A DNA stretch of 64,000 nucleotides from Ancylobacter vacuolatus. GTDB lineage: Bacteria; Pseudomonadota; Alphaproteobacteria; Rhizobiales; Xanthobacteraceae. The position numbers and the translations under genes were made by a program. Of this stretch, positions 62,863-64,000 are shown piece after piece. Where the stretch lies: the NCBI RefSeq assembly GCF_030813595.1, contig NZ_JAUSUH010000010.1, positions 124,001 through 188,000 of the forward strand, read 5' to 3'. The notes beneath the pieces were generated by a model. The model saw only the letters and a program-made list of their open reading frames with translations, was not told the DNA's origin and did no database searches. Positions within the stretch are counted from its first letter, which is position 1. Each line of letters starts with the position of its first letter.

Positions 62863-63939
62863 ATGACGGAGAAGGCGGCGATCGATCCGGCACGGCTCGA
62901 AGTCGTGGCGCCGAATTTCAAGCGCCGCCTCTCCGGCGTCACCTCGACGCTCGAGCGCGTGCTGCCCTTTCAGGCGCGCTCCATCGGCATTGCCGCCTTA
63001 GGCCCGGGCCTGGCGAACAGCGTGCCGCGCATCGGCGTGGCCGACCTCAGCCATTTCTGGCGCCGGCCGGCCCGCCGCCCCACCCGCATCTGGCACGCCC
63101 GCCGCAATGTCGAGATGCTCGCCGGCGTGGTGCTGCGCGATCTGCTGCGGATGAGGCTGAGCCTCGTCTTCACCTCCGCCTCGCAGCGCTGGCATACGCG
63201 CTGGAGCCGCTTCCTCATCTCCCGCATGGACGCGGTGATCGCGACCTCGGGCAAGACGGCGGGCTATCTTCAGCGCCCCTCCACCGTCATCCATCACGGC
63301 ATCGACATGGACAGCTTCGCCCCCGCGCCCGACAAGGCGACGGCGCGGCGCGCCGTTGGCCTGCCGGAGGATCTCAAGATGATTGGCTGCTTCGGCCGCA
63401 TCCGCGCCCAGAAGGGAACGGATGTGTTTGTCGACGCGCTGATCCGCGTGCTCCCCGACCATCCCGGCTGGGGTGGCGTGGTGCTGGGGCGGGCGACCGG
63501 CGCGCACACCGCCTTCTTCGCCGATCAGCGTGCCAAGGTGGAGAGGGCCGGCCTTGCCGACCGCATCCTCTTCCCCGGCGAGGTCGCGACCTCCGACATC
63601 GCGCTGTGGTACCGGGCGCTCGACCTCTATGTCGCCCCCCAGCGCTGGGAGGGCTTTGGCGTCACCCCGCTGGAAGCGATGGCCTGCGCCGTGCCTGTCG
63701 TCGCCACGCAAGTCGGCGCCTTCGAGGAACTGGTGATGGAGGGCAAGACCGGCGCCATCATCCCGCCCGGCGATAGCGAGGCCATGGCGGCGGCGGTGAC
63801 GGCTTTCGTGCAGCTGGACGATGCCGGCCGCGCTGACATGGCGGCCGCGTCCCGCCGACATGTCGTCGACAACCATTCGATCGCGACCGAGGCCGAGAAG
63901 ATCAACGCGGTGTACGAGAAGGTCTGGGCGGCGGCCTAG
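62863..63939 (+). CDS. lpcC: LPS core mannosyltransferase LpcC-type (GT4)
   Basis: A 358-residue glycosyltransferase of family GT4. N-terminal features VVAPNFKRRLSGVTSTLERV, RIWHARRNVEMLAGVVL and FTSASQRWHTRWSR match LpcC of Rhizobium, which adds mannose to the inner core. The donor-binding half has GCFGRIRAQKGTDVFVDAL and the EX7E motif in WEGFGVTPLEAMACAVPVV. No signal peptide. It lies 20 nt after greA. Mannose specificity is inferred from similarity to LpcC. Confidence 0.85.
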   Translation: MTEKAAIDPARLEVVAPNFKRRLSGVTSTLERVLPFQARSIGIAALGPGLANSVPRIGVADLSHFWRRPARRPTRIWHARRNVEMLAGVVLRDLLRMRLSLVFTSASQRWHTRWSRFLISRMDAVIATSGKTAGYLQRPSTVIHHGIDMDSFAPAPDKATARRAVGLPEDLKMIGCFGRIRAQKGTDVFVDALIRVLPDHPGWGGVVLGRATGAHTAFFADQRAKVERAGLADRILFPGEVATSDIALWYRALDLYVAPQRWEGFGVTPLEAMACAVPVVATQVGAFEELVMEGKTGAIIPPGDSEAMAAAVTAFVQLDDAGRADMAAASRRHVVDNHSIATEAEKINAVYEKVWAAA

Positions 63940-64000
63940 AGCGGTTTCGAGCGAAGTGGCTACCGGTTCGCGTGAAGAAAACGCGACAAAACAAAGAATT
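63939..64000. repeat. Partial intergenic repeat at right edge
   Basis: AGAGCGGTTTCGAGCGAAG, then ACCGGTTCGCG and GAAGAAAACGCGACAAAAC. This resembles a dispersed repeat seen in many Hyphomicrobiales genomes. The element is probably cut by the window end. Confidence 0.5.

Overview
The window is a high-GC, gene-dense stretch of chromosome from an alphaproteobacterium, most likely of the order Hyphomicrobiales (Rhizobiales), possibly Xanthobacteraceae-like. Support for this: the dnaG-rpoD pair near carAB, an ArsR-methyltransferase (SahR-type) regulator coupled to metF, an LpcC-type core mannosyltransferase after greA, many Omp25/31-like and L,D-transpeptidase features, and the palindromic intergenic repeats typical of this order. 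I assign no species. I see no rRNA, tRNA, CRISPR array, prophage or insertion sequence.

Layout. 1-4.5 kb: 3' part of a GMC oxidoreductase, an L,D-transpeptidase/MepA endopeptidase pair, a PRC-barrel stress protein and a YegP-type protein. 4.5-8.1 kb: lepA and two metallo-beta-lactamase-fold hydrolases. 8.2-14.5 kb: a complete BmpA-type nucleoside/base ABC importer followed by a CodA-like deaminase whose specificity residue is changed from Asp to Cys. 14.6-20.6 kb: Nudix, PhzF, PdxY, an amidase, an outer-membrane beta-barrel protein and an orphan SsuA-type binding protein. 20.7-27.9 kb: the methionine/SAM-cycle block sahR-metF-(decayed small genes)-metH-lssY-like, with a palindromic operator before sahR. 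27.9-37.6 kb: TrmO, a second L,D-transpeptidase, a MOSC protein, HdeD, an OpgC-like membrane acyltransferase with two tandem SGNH proteins (the first lacking catalytic residues), PrmB, an MltB-type transglycosylase and Tam. 37.6-38.6 kb: a decayed partial duplication of the ettA-tam junction, with about 0.4 kb of unlike DNA between the copies carrying a 57-codon ORF. 38.6-50.7 kb: ettA, the trehalose operon otsB-GH15-otsA, a TsdA-like dihaem cytochrome, an aldose epimerase, an MFS transporter, small stress/membrane proteins, a Tat-exported superoxide dismutase and a peptidoglycan-binding amidase-like protein. 50.8-64 kb: the housekeeping block rpoD, dnaG, azlDC, yqeY, carA, carB, greA, lpcC.

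The most coherent new signal is regulatory. Four intergenic sites match the alphaproteobacterial general-stress sigma factor (EcfG) promoter exactly, GGAAC-16 nt-CGTT. They lie in the right orientation ahead of a PRC-barrel gene, hdeD, otsB and a DUF1328 gene, so at least four loci here probably form part of one stress regulon. Other leads are the candidate 5-methylcytosine (or similar base) uptake and deamination cluster, the ettA-tam scar with a small ORF carrying a WxxPxL motif, a strong hairpin over the ribosome-binding region of the peptidoglycan-binding gene, and a structured leader with a terminator in front of carB.
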